Source: JAKAXG01 sp035702985 (lineage in GTDB: Bacteria > Actinomycetota > Acidimicrobiia > Acidimicrobiales > Palsa-688). From it: DNA of 64,000 nucleotides. The stretch covers positions 1 to 64,000 of the forward strand of contig DASSZD010000161.1 in the NCBI GenBank assembly GCA_035702985.1, read 5' to 3'. How positions within the stretch are numbered: the first letter of the stretch is position 1; every line of letters begins with the position of its first letter. A program made the position numbers and the translations under genes. Below, in pieces: positions 7,870-15,593 of the stretch. The notes beneath the pieces are model-generated. The model made no database searches. It was given only the letters and a program-made list of their open reading frames with translations, and was not told the origin of the DNA.

Positions 7870-9159
7870 GTGACCACGACCGGACCCGGCACCGACACCG
7901 CCGCAGTCGCCGACCGGGCCCCGAACGGCCGTGCCCTGACCGCCCGCCGGCCCGGCCTGTTGGCCGTCTGGGGTCCCGGTCTCATCGTGATGCTGGCCGA
8001 CACCGACGCCGGCAGCCTGGTCACCGCGGCCCAGTCCGGGGCCCGCTGGGGCTACGCCATGGTCCTGCCCCAGGTGGTGCTGATCCCCATTCTCTACATG
8101 GCCCAGGAGATCACCGTCCGGCTCGGCGTGGTCACCGGCCGGGGCCACGGCGAACTGATCCGGGAGCGCTTCGGCCCGGCCTGGGCCTACCTGTCGGCGG
8201 CCACGCTGCTTCTCTCCGCAGTGGGAGCCCTGATCACCGAGTTCGCCGGGGTGGCGGGGGTGGGCCAGCTGTTCGGCGTCTCGAAGTGGGTGACCGTCCC
8301 GGTGGCCACGGTGGCCCTGGTCGGGGTGGCGTTCCTGAGGAGCTACAGCCGGGTGGAGCGGGTGGGCATCGTCGTCGGCCTGGCCGAGCTGGCGTTCATA
8401 CCGGCCATGATCCTGGCCCACCCCTCCGGGCACCAACTGCTCCACGGGCTGGGCGCGGCCCCGTTCGGCCGCGGCTCCTACACCCGCCTGGTGGCCGCCA
8501 ACATCGGGGCGGTCATCATGCCGTGGATGGTCTTCTACCAGCAGGGCGCGGTGATCGACAAGGGCATCACCGCCGGCCAGTTGCGCCAGGAGCGGCGTGA
8601 CACCGCAGTGGGCAGCGTGGTCAGCCAGACGATCATGATCGCGGTGGTGGTGGCCCTGGCGGCCACCACCTTCGGCGCCCGGCGAGGCGCCGCTCTCGAG
8701 ACCGTCGGCCAGATCGCCGCCTCCCTGGCCCCCGCCCTGGGCTCGGGCCCGGCCGACGCCCTGGTCGGGGCCGGGGTGCTGGGGGCGTCCCTGGTCGCCG
8801 CCCTGGTGGTGTCGCTGGCCGGGGCGTGGGGGCTGTCGGAGGTCTTCGGTTGGCGCCGCAGCCTCAACGACGGGCTCAACCGTCGCAGCGCCCCGTTCTA
8901 CCTGACCTATTCGGTGGCCCACGTCGCCGGGGCGGTGCTGGTCCTGGCCAGCGTCGACCTGGTGGGCCTGGCCGTCGACGCCGAGGTGATGAACGCCCTC
9001 CTCCTGCCGATCGTCCTGGGTTTCCTCCTCCTGCTCGAGGCCCGGGCCCTCCCCGACACCTACCGCATGCGGGGCTGGTACCGCTGGACCGCCACCGGCC
9101 TGTGCCTGGTGGTCATGGGCTTCGGCCTGTACCTGGTCCCGTCGAGCCTCGGCCTGTAG
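7870..9159 (+). CDS. NRAMP-like divalent metal transporter with altered metal motifs
   Basis: 429 residues, about 11 hydrophobic segments, from GTG at 7870. It follows the NRAMP plan: GPGLIVMLADTDAGSL in helix 1, the QEITVRLGVVTGRG signature after helix 2, and MPWMVFYQQ in helix 6. The canonical helix-1 DPGN reads D46-A-G-S here and the helix-6 MPH reads M217-P-W219, so Asp46 and Met217 are kept but the Pro/Asn and His are not. This places it in a divergent bacterial NRAMP-like clade whose metal preference is uncertain (Mn, Fe or Mg are options). The operator upstream argues for a regulated transition metal. The 3' end overlaps the convergent gene at 9113-10351 by 47 bases. Confidence 0.85.
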   Translation: MTTTGPGTDTAAVADRAPNGRALTARRPGLLAVWGPGLIVMLADTDAGSLVTAAQSGARWGYAMVLPQVVLIPILYMAQEITVRLGVVTGRGHGELIRERFGPAWAYLSAATLLLSAVGALITEFAGVAGVGQLFGVSKWVTVPVATVALVGVAFLRSYSRVERVGIVVGLAELAFIPAMILAHPSGHQLLHGLGAAPFGRGSYTRLVAANIGAVIMPWMVFYQQGAVIDKGITAGQLRQERRDTAVGSVVSQTIMIAVVVALAATTFGARRGAALETVGQIAASLAPALGSGPADALVGAGVLGASLVAALVVSLAGAWGLSEVFGWRRSLNDGLNRRSAPFYLTYSVAHVAGAVLVLASVDLVGLAVDAEVMNALLLPIVLGFLLLLEARALPDTYRMRGWYRWTATGLCLVVMGFGLYLVPSSLGL

Positions 9160-10351
9160 CTGCACTGACAGGGATCCGGCCGGGACCGGCCGCCGGCGGG
9201 TCCGGACGGGCCGGGTTCACGCAGCGGGCCGGATGGCCGGTGGAGGGCGGTTGCAGGAGCGACGGCTGCCAGCCGGCGGCGGTGTCCCACGCCGGGGCGG
9301 AGATGAAGCTGCCGTCCGGCTCGCACACGTCGGCGATCTCGAGGAGCGGGTCGCCGTGGCAGCGCGCCGCCACCAGGACGGTCCACCCCCCGGCCGGGTC
9401 GGTGGCGGTCTCGGCGAACTCGTGGACGATAAAGGTTTCGATGCCGGCTTGGATGGTCGGGGGAGCCACGAGCGCCGGGGCCACGACGGCCAGCGGCCGG
9501 CAGCCGGCCGCCACGCGGTGGGGCCTGGTGGCCGGCAGGCTGCAACTGGCGAACGGCAGGCGCACCATGCTGCCCGCCACCCCCGGCGGCCGGAGGTGGT
9601 CGGCGCACCCGGCCGGTCCGATACCGATCTGCTCGGCCGTGAGATCGGTGGCCAGCCAGTACTGCGTGTCGGCGGTGTCCGGCCAGTGCTCCGCGGCCCG
9701 GGCCCGCCGGACCAGGTCGGCCAGGTCCGGCGGGGTCAGGGACTTCTGATGGCGCCGGCGCAGCCACCGGTGGGGGCTGCCGGGGACGGTCCACGACCCC
9801 CCGTAGACGGCCGGCGCCACCCCGTAGTAGTCCCGGAGCAGAGGCTGCCCCAGCCGGGCCGCGGACCTGGCTGTCCGCTCCACCACGGCCCGCTCGGGCC
9901 CCGACACCCCCCATATCATCACCCTGATGACCGGCCGGGCCTGGACCGGGCCGATGTGGAGCAGCAGCGGCATCTTGGGCCGGCCGGTGGCCTCGCAGCG
10001 TCCCAGCCCGGCGGCACAACCCGAGCGCGCTCCCGCCGCCATGGTGGAGACGTCCCTCACCCCCACGCCGGCCACCGAAGCCGCTGCGGTAGCAGCAGCG
10101 ACCAGCAGGGCCAGCAACCGCCTGCCCCTCCGCCGCCAGAACAGCTTCACCGCGCCCACCGCCAGCACCGCCACACCCGAGCCCACGCCGACCAACGGCG
10201 CGTCCAGCGCCCAGCTCAGTCGACCGCTGACCGCCGAGGCGAAGGCGGTCGCCGCCCACGCCGCCACGGTGGCGAGCGCCGCGCAACAGAGCGCGATGAA
10301 CAACCTGAACAACTGACTGCGCAACTGACCGTCCTGGGTCTGCTCCGGCAC
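9113..10351 (-). CDS. Membrane protein with extracytoplasmic HExxE-TDP domain
   Basis: 412 residues from GTG at 10351. Three hydrophobic segments in the first 100 residues (about 12-40, 50-70, 78-97) anchor it; the remainder should be outside. The C-terminal half contains H310-E-F-A-E314-T-A-T-D-P, then GGW and LEIADVC (Glu338, Cys343). This HExxE...TDP...EIaDvC pattern recurs in secreted bacterial and fungal proteins that look like zinc peptidases, but I know no experimentally defined family name. Several Cys residues (112, 119, 249, 270, 284, 331, 343) could form disulphides. The last 30 residues are low complexity. Function unknown; a metalloprotease-like role is inference. Confidence 0.6.
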   Translation of the reverse strand: MPEQTQDGQLRSQLFRLFIALCCAALATVAAWAATAFASAVSGRLSWALDAPLVGVGSGVAVLAVGAVKLFWRRRGRRLLALLVAAATAAASVAGVGVRDVSTMAAGARSGCAAGLGRCEATGRPKMPLLLHIGPVQARPVIRVMIWGVSGPERAVVERTARSAARLGQPLLRDYYGVAPAVYGGSWTVPGSPHRWLRRRHQKSLTPPDLADLVRRARAAEHWPDTADTQYWLATDLTAEQIGIGPAGCADHLRPPGVAGSMVRLPFASCSLPATRPHRVAAGCRPLAVVAPALVAPPTIQAGIETFIVHEFAETATDPAGGWTVLVAARCHGDPLLEIADVCEPDGSFISAPAWDTAAGWQPSLLQPPSTGHPARCVNPARPDPPAAGPGRIPVSAATGRGSTGPGTGRSP

Positions 10352-10376
10352 CCGACCGTTGGACCGGGGCGCCCGT

Positions 10377-10417
10377 CTACGCCGGCCCCCGTCCCTGCGG
10401 ACGGGGGGCCGCCGTAG
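10377..10417 (-). terminator. Strong hairpin, probable terminator of the MDR gene
   Basis: GGCCCCCGTCC (10384-10394) pairs with GGACGGGGGGCC (10399-10410) around CTGC, with one bulged G, and CTACG/CGTAG (10377-10381 and 10413-10417) extend the stem. It lies downstream of the quinone-reductase-like gene (ends 10463) and upstream of the membrane protein gene start. There is no T-tract, so termination is inferred from strength and position. Confidence 0.55.
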
Positions 10418-10462
10418 AGGGATATTCCCAGGAGCGCGCCGTTTACCCGCCGGTCGGGCGGT

Positions 10463-11428
10463 TCACGGCTCCACCACGACCTTGCCCACCCGGCCGGATT
10501 CCACCGCCTCCTGGGCGCCGACCACGTCGCGCAGCGGGAAGAACGCCAGCGGCAACTCCGTCAGATCCCCCGCGGCCACTGCGGCAGTGACGTCGTCGGC
10601 AGCGCGCACCAGGTCCGGCCGGGGCACGCCGTAGAGGAGGATGAAGCGCAGGGTCACGTTGGCCGACATGCACCGGCGCACCGGCAGCTGCGGGTCATCC
10701 GGCGTGGCCGCGTAGGTGACCACCACCGTCGAGGGGCCGGCCAGGCCCAGGTCCAGGTCCAGGTTGGCGCCCAGGTTGACCTCCACGATGCGGTCCATCA
10801 CCGGGGCGAAGTCCCGCAGACGGCTGAGAGCGTCCGGCTCCCGGTAGTTGACCACCAGGTCGGCTCCCGCCGCGGCGGCCAGCTCGGCCTTCTCGGGGCT
10901 GCTGACGGTGGTGGCGACCCGGGCCCCGGCCCGCCGGGCCAGCTGGATGGCGAAGTGGCCCACCGCCCCGGCGCCGCCGGCCACCAGGACCGCGGCCCCG
11001 TCGAGCGGCCCGTCGGCGAACAGACAGCGGTGCGCCGTCATGGCCGGCACGCCGAGGCACGCTCCGAGGCCGTCAGCGGCCCGGTCGGGGAGGGGCACGG
11101 CCTGCTCGGAGGGCACGACGCACCACTCGGCGGCGGTACCCCACTTGCCCACGGCGGCCATCCACAGCCACACCCGCTCGCCCACCCGGCCGGCCGGGAC
11201 CCCGGGGCCGACGGCGTCGATGGTGCCCGCCCCGTCCTGGTGGGGGACCTGGAACCCGTCGATGGAGCGGGGGGTGAGACCGGCTCTGGTCTTGACGTCG
11301 GTGGGGTTGACCCCCGACAGGGAGACCCGGACCCGGACCTCGCCCGGTCCCGGCTCGGGTCGCTCCACGTCCTCGACCCGCAGGACCTGCCGGGCCTCAC
11401 CGGTCGTGGTGTAGATGGCAGCGCGCAT
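10463..11428 (-). CDS. Zinc-less MDR oxidoreductase (quinone reductase type)
   Basis: 321 residues from ATG at 11428, the normal length of the family. The N-terminal GroES-like domain starts MRAAIYTTTGEA and keeps GVNPTDVKTRAG; the NADPH-binding Rossmann domain has AGGAGAVG at 150-157. The Cys/His ligands of zinc alcohol dehydrogenases are missing, so it belongs with NADPH:quinone reductases and enoyl or crotonyl-type reductases. It probably reduces quinones or alpha,beta-unsaturated carbonyls in the cytoplasm. It stands alone on this strand, divergent from a small membrane ORF, and ends before a strong hairpin. The substrate is not deducible. Confidence 0.9.
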   Translation of the reverse strand: MRAAIYTTTGEARQVLRVEDVERPEPGPGEVRVRVSLSGVNPTDVKTRAGLTPRSIDGFQVPHQDGAGTIDAVGPGVPAGRVGERVWLWMAAVGKWGTAAEWCVVPSEQAVPLPDRAADGLGACLGVPAMTAHRCLFADGPLDGAAVLVAGGAGAVGHFAIQLARRAGARVATTVSSPEKAELAAAAGADLVVNYREPDALSRLRDFAPVMDRIVEVNLGANLDLDLGLAGPSTVVVTYAATPDDPQLPVRRCMSANVTLRFILLYGVPRPDLVRAADDVTAAVAAGDLTELPLAFFPLRDVVGAQEAVESGRVGKVVVEP

Positions 11429-11562
11429 GGATCTGTCCTTTCAGTTGCGATGAGGTCGCCGGCCGGCCCCCCGGCAATCCTGCCCGAGTCGACCGATCGG
11501 CTAATCGTGGGATATCGCCGGTTGCGGGGTAGTTACCCTCCAGACGGAAGGGTCGAGAGCCG

Positions 11563-11745
11563 ATGGATGTGGGCGTGTTGATAGCAGCGGTGCTGACAGT
11601 GGTGGGCCTGGCCCTACTGGGCTGGCGGGCGCTCTGCGATCTGGGCGCCATCGAGGACCGGCTCGACTGTGATGGGTCGCTCCCGGCGACCCCGGCGGCA
11701 TCCCGACCGCTGTTGACGCTGGTCCAGCCCCCGCCGGCGGCGTAG
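11563..11745 (+). CDS. Small single-span membrane protein
   Basis: 60 residues from ATG at 11563. One clear transmembrane helix (about residues 4-22, VGVLIAAVLTVVGLALLGW) is followed by a short, weakly acidic, Pro/Ala-rich tail. A purine-rich stretch (GGAAGGG) upstream is a passable ribosome site. It sits between the divergent MDR gene and the 3' end of the Mrp operon, pointing toward the latter. No family is recognised, and with only 60 codons chance cannot be excluded in DNA this GC-rich. Confidence 0.4.
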   Translation: MDVGVLIAAVLTVVGLALLGWRALCDLGAIEDRLDCDGSLPATPAASRPLLTLVQPPPAA

Positions 11746-11755
11746 GCGCAGGCCC

Positions 11756-13582
11756 TCAGCGGAGGGTGACGGCCCCGGCGGCGCAGAGAGCCACCGCCCC
11801 CACCGTCAGCCAGGTGGCCATGTCGCCGATGCGCCCGGAGTGGACCGCCTTGAGGACCCGCAGCGGTGGCAGGACCACCCTGGTCAGCAAACCGTGGGTC
11901 CGGGCCCTCGACCACGCCAGGCTGGCCGCGGCCAGCCCCAGGGCCCCGGCGGTGGTCGCAGCCCCGTAGGCCCACGACCCGGCGGTGGGGTGGAACGCCG
12001 GGAGGCGGGTCACTGGCGGCGGATAGCGGCCGTGGATCACCTCGGCGACGTAGCCCGGCAGATCCAGGAACTGCCGACCGGCCTGGGTGGCGTATCCGGC
12101 CAGATGGGGGGCGAAGGCCATGCCGAAACCGGCTACCAGCAGAGCCCCGGCCGGCAGGAGGCTGACGGTGCTGATGCGGCTCTCCTCCTGCGGCTCGCCC
12201 TCCTCCGGCTCGTCGGGCTGGGCGGAGGTCAGCAGCGGATCCCGGTCCCCTCCCCATCCGAGAAAGATGCGGCCCCCCGATCGCAGAAGGGTCGCCGCCG
12301 TCACCGCCGTGGCCACCACCAGGACCGGTGGCAGCCACGTGTAGCCGGCGGCGTCGGCGGACTGCTGTATGAGGCTGGCCGACAGCCAGGGCCCGAACCC
12401 GGGAACGGCGGCGAATCCGAGGCCGGCCAGTCCGAACGCCAGACCGGCGGGGAGGTGGCGGCGTCGGCGGCCCCGGCCCCGCAGCATGAACTCGTCGCTG
12501 GCGCCGAGGGTGACGACCACGTAGCCGATGGTCAGGAACACCGCCCCCTTGATCATGGCGTCGGCGGCGACATACAGCGTGGCGCCGGCCATCCCGGCGC
12601 CGGTGAGCAGGCCGATGCCGCACAGGAATATGCCGCCGTGGCTGATGACCAGGAAAGCCATCTGGCGCTTGACGTCGGCCTGCCCGAAGCACATGACGGC
12701 CCCGACCACCGCGGTGGCGACCCCGACCCCGATGAGGATCCCGCTGACCGACGGGGCCACCGAGTCGAGCGTGGCGGCGTATCCGTCGGCGTAGATGCGG
12801 GCGATGGCGTGGTAACCGAGGTCGCTCATGATCCCGGCGTAGAGGGCGCCCACCGGGGCCGCCGCCACCGCATAGGCGTCGGACATCCAGAAATGGAACG
12901 GCACGGCCCCGGCCTTGGTGAGAAAGCCCACCAGGATGAACACGAACGACACCACGACCAGCATGTCGGGGTGGGTGCCGCGCAGGGACACGGAGATCTG
13001 GGCCAGGTTGAGCGAGCCGGTCCGGCCGTAGATGAGCGATATCCCCATCAGGATGAAGAACGCCCCGATCGAGTTCATGATGGCGAAGTTGAGCGCCCCC
13101 TGCATCACCGAGCTGCTGGTCTGGCGGAAGCTGCACAGCCCGTAGCCGGTGACGCTCATCAACTCGAAGAACACGAATATGTCGAACAGGTCGGCGCTCA
13201 GCGCGAAGCCGGCCATGCCGCCGAGGAAGGCCAGCATGAGGGCGTAGTAGAGGTGGCTCACGTCCCTGATGCCCCACCAGGAGAAGCTCAGGGAGGCCAG
13301 CATCAGCACCCCCACCACGCAGGCCAGGATGGCGTCGATGGGATCGACGGTGAAGAGGATCCCGAGGGCGTAGTGGTGCTGGGGGGTCCACCCCCCGAAC
13401 CAGTGGTTGAGGTCGTGGGTGAGCGACTGGACCAGCTGGGCGAACTGTAAGGCCGTGGTGGCCGCGGCCGCCCCGATGGCCGTCAGGGTCACCGCCCGGC
13501 GGGGGATCAGGCTGCCGGTGGCTGCCAGGAACGCCGCGAAGGCGAGCGGGACGGCCACGGTGAGAGGAGGGATCACGGGCAT
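11756..13582 (-). CDS. mnhD: Mrp antiporter subunit D (MnhD/MbhH-like)
   Basis: 608 residues from ATG at 13582. This is a NuoL/M/N-type membrane subunit with about 14-16 helices. Conserved ion-path residues are visible: Glu140 in the FVFFE motif and Lys223 in LTKAGAVPFHFW, equivalent to the essential Glu and Lys of Bacillus MrpD, then HGGIF and DAMIKGAVF. The C-terminus carries an acidic loop (QPDEPEEGEPQEE) and extra helices, making it about 100 residues longer than a typical MrpD. It is the last gene of the seven-gene module. It probably forms the proton half-channel; no MrpA-type NuoL subunit is encoded nearby, so it is the only such large subunit here. Confidence 0.92.
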   Translation of the reverse strand: MPVIPPLTVAVPLAFAAFLAATGSLIPRRAVTLTAIGAAAATTALQFAQLVQSLTHDLNHWFGGWTPQHHYALGILFTVDPIDAILACVVGVLMLASLSFSWWGIRDVSHLYYALMLAFLGGMAGFALSADLFDIFVFFELMSVTGYGLCSFRQTSSSVMQGALNFAIMNSIGAFFILMGISLIYGRTGSLNLAQISVSLRGTHPDMLVVVSFVFILVGFLTKAGAVPFHFWMSDAYAVAAAPVGALYAGIMSDLGYHAIARIYADGYAATLDSVAPSVSGILIGVGVATAVVGAVMCFGQADVKRQMAFLVISHGGIFLCGIGLLTGAGMAGATLYVAADAMIKGAVFLTIGYVVVTLGASDEFMLRGRGRRRRHLPAGLAFGLAGLGFAAVPGFGPWLSASLIQQSADAAGYTWLPPVLVVATAVTAATLLRSGGRIFLGWGGDRDPLLTSAQPDEPEEGEPQEESRISTVSLLPAGALLVAGFGMAFAPHLAGYATQAGRQFLDLPGYVAEVIHGRYPPPVTRLPAFHPTAGSWAYGAATTAGALGLAAASLAWSRARTHGLLTRVVLPPLRVLKAVHSGRIGDMATWLTVGAVALCAAGAVTLR

Positions 13583-13598
13583 GGTCGGGTCCGGGCGG

Positions 13599-13940
13599 TC
13601 AGCCGTGCATCTCGGTCATCTGGTCCGGGTCGACGGTCCCGGCCCGCCTGTGGGTCTGGATGGCCAGGGCCAGGATCAGGGCCAGGACCACCACGCTCAC
13701 CACCACGTCGGTCAGGGTCAGGGACTGCACGATGGGATCGACCCGGGGGGTCCGCAACGGGCTCTTGAAGATGGGGGCGGTGCCGTGGTGGACGTAGCCG
13801 ATGGACAGCAGGGTGATGTACGTGGAGGACTGCATGACCGTCAGGCAGACGGCCAGGTGGACGTAGTTGCGGCTGGTCACCACGCCGTACAGGCCGGCGA
13901 TGAAGAGGACCGCGGCCACCACGAACGGATAGAAGGACAT
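13599..13940 (-). CDS. mnhC: Mrp antiporter subunit C (MnhC/MbhG-like, NuoK-type)
   Basis: 113 residues from ATG at 13940. Three transmembrane helices are visible, with NYVHLAVCLTVMQSSTYITLL in the second and DPIVQSLTLTDVVVSVVV in the third; the PxxQSLxLTxIVI pattern is diagnostic for MnhC and NuoK-like subunits. It lies 3 bases after the stop of the MbhE-MnhB fusion and 16 bases before mnhD, in the standard order. NuoK-type subunits carry buried acidic residues in proton transfer; here the candidates are weak, as expected for MrpC. Size is normal for the family. Confidence 0.92.
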   Translation of the reverse strand: MSFYPFVVAAVLFIAGLYGVVTSRNYVHLAVCLTVMQSSTYITLLSIGYVHHGTAPIFKSPLRTPRVDPIVQSLTLTDVVVSVVVLALILALAIQTHRRAGTVDPDQMTEMHG

Positions 13941-13943
13941 CGC

Positions 13944-14777
13944 CTACTCCTGCTCCACGCCGGGGAAGGTCTGGATGTACTCCTGGAAGAACTCCCGGAA
14001 CAGCAGGAAGTTGGCCGCCCCCACCTCCAGCGCGGCGGCCCAGTTGAGCAACCCGATGCTCCCGGCGGAGGCCAATGTGCCGGGCGTGCCGAGAGGCAGG
14101 AAGTTGGCCAGGTAGGCGCCGGAGAGGCCCAGTCCGACCAGGCCGATGAGCACGTAGGCGGAGGCGCCGAAGCCCTCGATGGCGTCGAAGAGGCGGGGCG
14201 GCGTCAGCCGGTGGTAGTCCCGGTAGGTCGTCGACACCCACAGCAGCGCCCCGGCCGAAGCCACCGCCACCCCGCCCTGGAACCCTCCGCCGGGCGTGAC
14301 GTAGCCGTAGGCGGCCAGCCACAGGCCCAGCAGCAGCACCACCGGTGCGCCCAGGGTGCCGACCACGCGCAGGGAGTCGTTGCCGCCCGGGTCGAGAGGT
14401 GACTGGTCCTTGATGCGCAGGCTGCCCCGCAGGATGAACGCCACCCCCATGACCGAGGAGAACAGGATGAACTCCTCGCCCAGGGTGTCGAAGCCCCGGT
14501 AGTCGAACACGATGGCCCCGACCACGTTGCTGGCGCGGCGCTGGGCCACTCCGACCCGGTTGAGGAGCCGGCCGTACTCGCCGTGGAAGTCGCCGAAGGA
14601 CGGCAGCCCGGTGAGGGCCCAGAGCAGGAACCCTCCCAGGACCACCGCCGCCGCCCCGAATACCGCCACCCGTAGTTGCCTGCCGCCGGTGCTCTGCCGG
14701 GGCCGGTCGTCCGGTCCGGCCCGGTGGTCGTCGCGGCGGCGGATCGGGACCGCGGTGCCAGGAGCCCCGGCGGTCAC
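13944..14777 (-). CDS. mnhB: Fusion of MbhE (MrpA C-terminal region) and MnhB
   Basis: 277 residues from GTG at 14777, whose GTGA overlaps the stop of the MbhD gene. After a charged N-terminus, residues 36-118 match the MbhE segment that in Mrp systems is the C-terminus of MrpA: VVGAIVFDYRGFDTLGEE (Glu101). Residues 140-260 are an MnhB domain with GYVTPGGGFQGG at 158-169. Mrp systems normally carry the first part on MrpA and the second as a separate MrpB; membrane hydrogenases have them as separate MbhE and MbhF. Here they are one polypeptide. The charged stretch at residues 10-33 (RRRDDHRAGPDDRPRQ) is probably cytoplasmic. Confidence 0.9.
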   Translation of the reverse strand: MTAGAPGTAVPIRRRDDHRAGPDDRPRQSTGGRQLRVAVFGAAAVVLGGFLLWALTGLPSFGDFHGEYGRLLNRVGVAQRRASNVVGAIVFDYRGFDTLGEEFILFSSVMGVAFILRGSLRIKDQSPLDPGGNDSLRVVGTLGAPVVLLLGLWLAAYGYVTPGGGFQGGVAVASAGALLWVSTTYRDYHRLTPPRLFDAIEGFGASAYVLIGLVGLGLSGAYLANFLPLGTPGTLASAGSIGLLNWAAALEVGAANFLLFREFFQEYIQTFPGVEQE

Positions 14778-15016
14778 GGTCTCTGCCGGTCCCGGGTGCG
14801 GGCGATGGTGGCCAGCAGGATCAGCGGGAACGCCACCGTGGACACCACGATCTCGCTCAGGGCTACGTCGGGAGCCTGCAGCACCATGAACAGCACGACC
14901 AGGGCCATCCCGAATATCCCGTTGACCAGGGACTGACGGACCGGCTCCCGGCACAGCACCACCAGCACCCCGAGGACCATGACGGCGCTGAACGCGACGA
15001 TCTCGAGCGCGTTCAT
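14774..15016 (-). CDS. MbhD-like subunit (MrpA C-terminal segment, DUF4040)
   Basis: 80 residues from ATG at 15016, chosen because it overlaps the stop of mnhG (ATGA-type coupling) and starts directly at the first helix. Three helices are visible: ALEIVAFSAVMVLGVLVVL, SLVNGIFGMALVVLFMVLQAPDVALSE and VAFPLILLATIA. The APDVALSE acidic motif is diagnostic for the MbhD/DUF4040 segment that in Bacillus is part of MrpA. As a free-standing protein it follows the membrane-bound hydrogenase (Mbh) arrangement. It probably helps form the sodium path together with the MbhE part. Confidence 0.9.
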   Translation of the reverse strand: MNALEIVAFSAVMVLGVLVVLCREPVRQSLVNGIFGMALVVLFMVLQAPDVALSEIVVSTVAFPLILLATIARTRDRQRP

Positions 15017-15336
15017 GGCTGTTGCTCGAACTCCCGGGCCAGCGGCTCGAGGGTGTCGTAACGCATGCGCCGGCCGGCCCGGGCGGTGGCGGTCACCATC
15101 ACCGGGCCGAGCAGGAAGGTGAGGCCCAGGGCCACGATGCAGTCGATGGTCCCCGACACCGAGCTGAAGCCCTGCAGCCCCACGGCCACCGCGAAGAACA
15201 CGAGTCCCACGGTCGACGCCGCTCCCGAGAAGTGCAGCTGGTCGAAGCCGCTGCGCATCCACAGCGTGCCGGCCACGCACACGGCCTGGCAGGCGCAGCC
15301 GGCCACCAGGAGGGCCACCACCACGTCGTGGGTCAC
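15013..15336 (-). CDS. mnhG: Mrp antiporter subunit G (MnhG/MbhC-like)
   Basis: 107 residues from GTG at 15336; the start overlaps the stop of mnhF and the stop overlaps the MbhD start, so translation is coupled at both ends. Three helices are present. The family pattern is clear: GTLWMRSGFDQLHFSGAASTVGLVFFAVAV corresponds to the G-x-x-x-L-R-x-P-D-x-x-x-R-x-H motif of MnhG in slightly divergent form (SGFDQLHFSG). The C-terminal 25 residues are charged and cytoplasmic. It has no known catalytic residues and is needed for assembly of the Mrp complex in characterised systems. Confidence 0.9.
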   Translation of the reverse strand: MTHDVVVALLVAGCACQAVCVAGTLWMRSGFDQLHFSGAASTVGLVFFAVAVGLQGFSSVSGTIDCIVALGLTFLLGPVMVTATARAGRRMRYDTLEPLAREFEQQP

Positions 15337-15593
15337 GCCCGGCTCCGGTCCAGGAACCGCACGTAGACCAGGCTGCCCACCCAGTTGAGCACGGCGGCGA
15401 TGATCGCGACGTTGCCGTAGCTCGACCGTTGGAACCCGACGGTCAGGCACACCAGGGTGACGGTGGTGAGGGTCCCGGCCAGCTCGATGGCCACCAGCGC
15501 CTCGAAGGTCGGGCGCCGCCAGGCGGCCATCCCGCAGAGAGCCACCCCGGCGAGCAGGACGGTGCCGCTCAGCAGCCACGCCGTGAGCATCAC
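15333..15593 (-). CDS. mnhF: Mrp antiporter subunit F (MnhF/MbhB-like)
   Basis: 86 residues. The gene begins GTG-ATG (15593 or 15590); either start overlaps the stop of mnhE. Three helices are predicted, with RRPTFEALVAIELAGTLTTV equivalent to the RGP-x-x-x-D-R-x-x-A-x-D segment of MnhF, although the two Asp positions are Glu here. It ends LVYVRFLDRSRA, typical for the family. Length is standard. It sits second in the module after mnhE, in the canonical E-F-G order. Confidence 0.88.
   Translation of the reverse strand: MMLTAWLLSGTVLLAGVALCGMAAWRRPTFEALVAIELAGTLTTVTLVCLTVGFQRSSYGNVAIIAAVLNWVGSLVYVRFLDRSRA

Noticed and set aside
5841..9165. Long open frames antisense to the monooxygenase and metal transporter genes (up to 964 codons)
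   Set aside because: They are shadows of real genes in GC-rich DNA: composition is Arg/Pro/Gly/His-rich, no family motifs are present, and the opposite frames contain clear enzymes.
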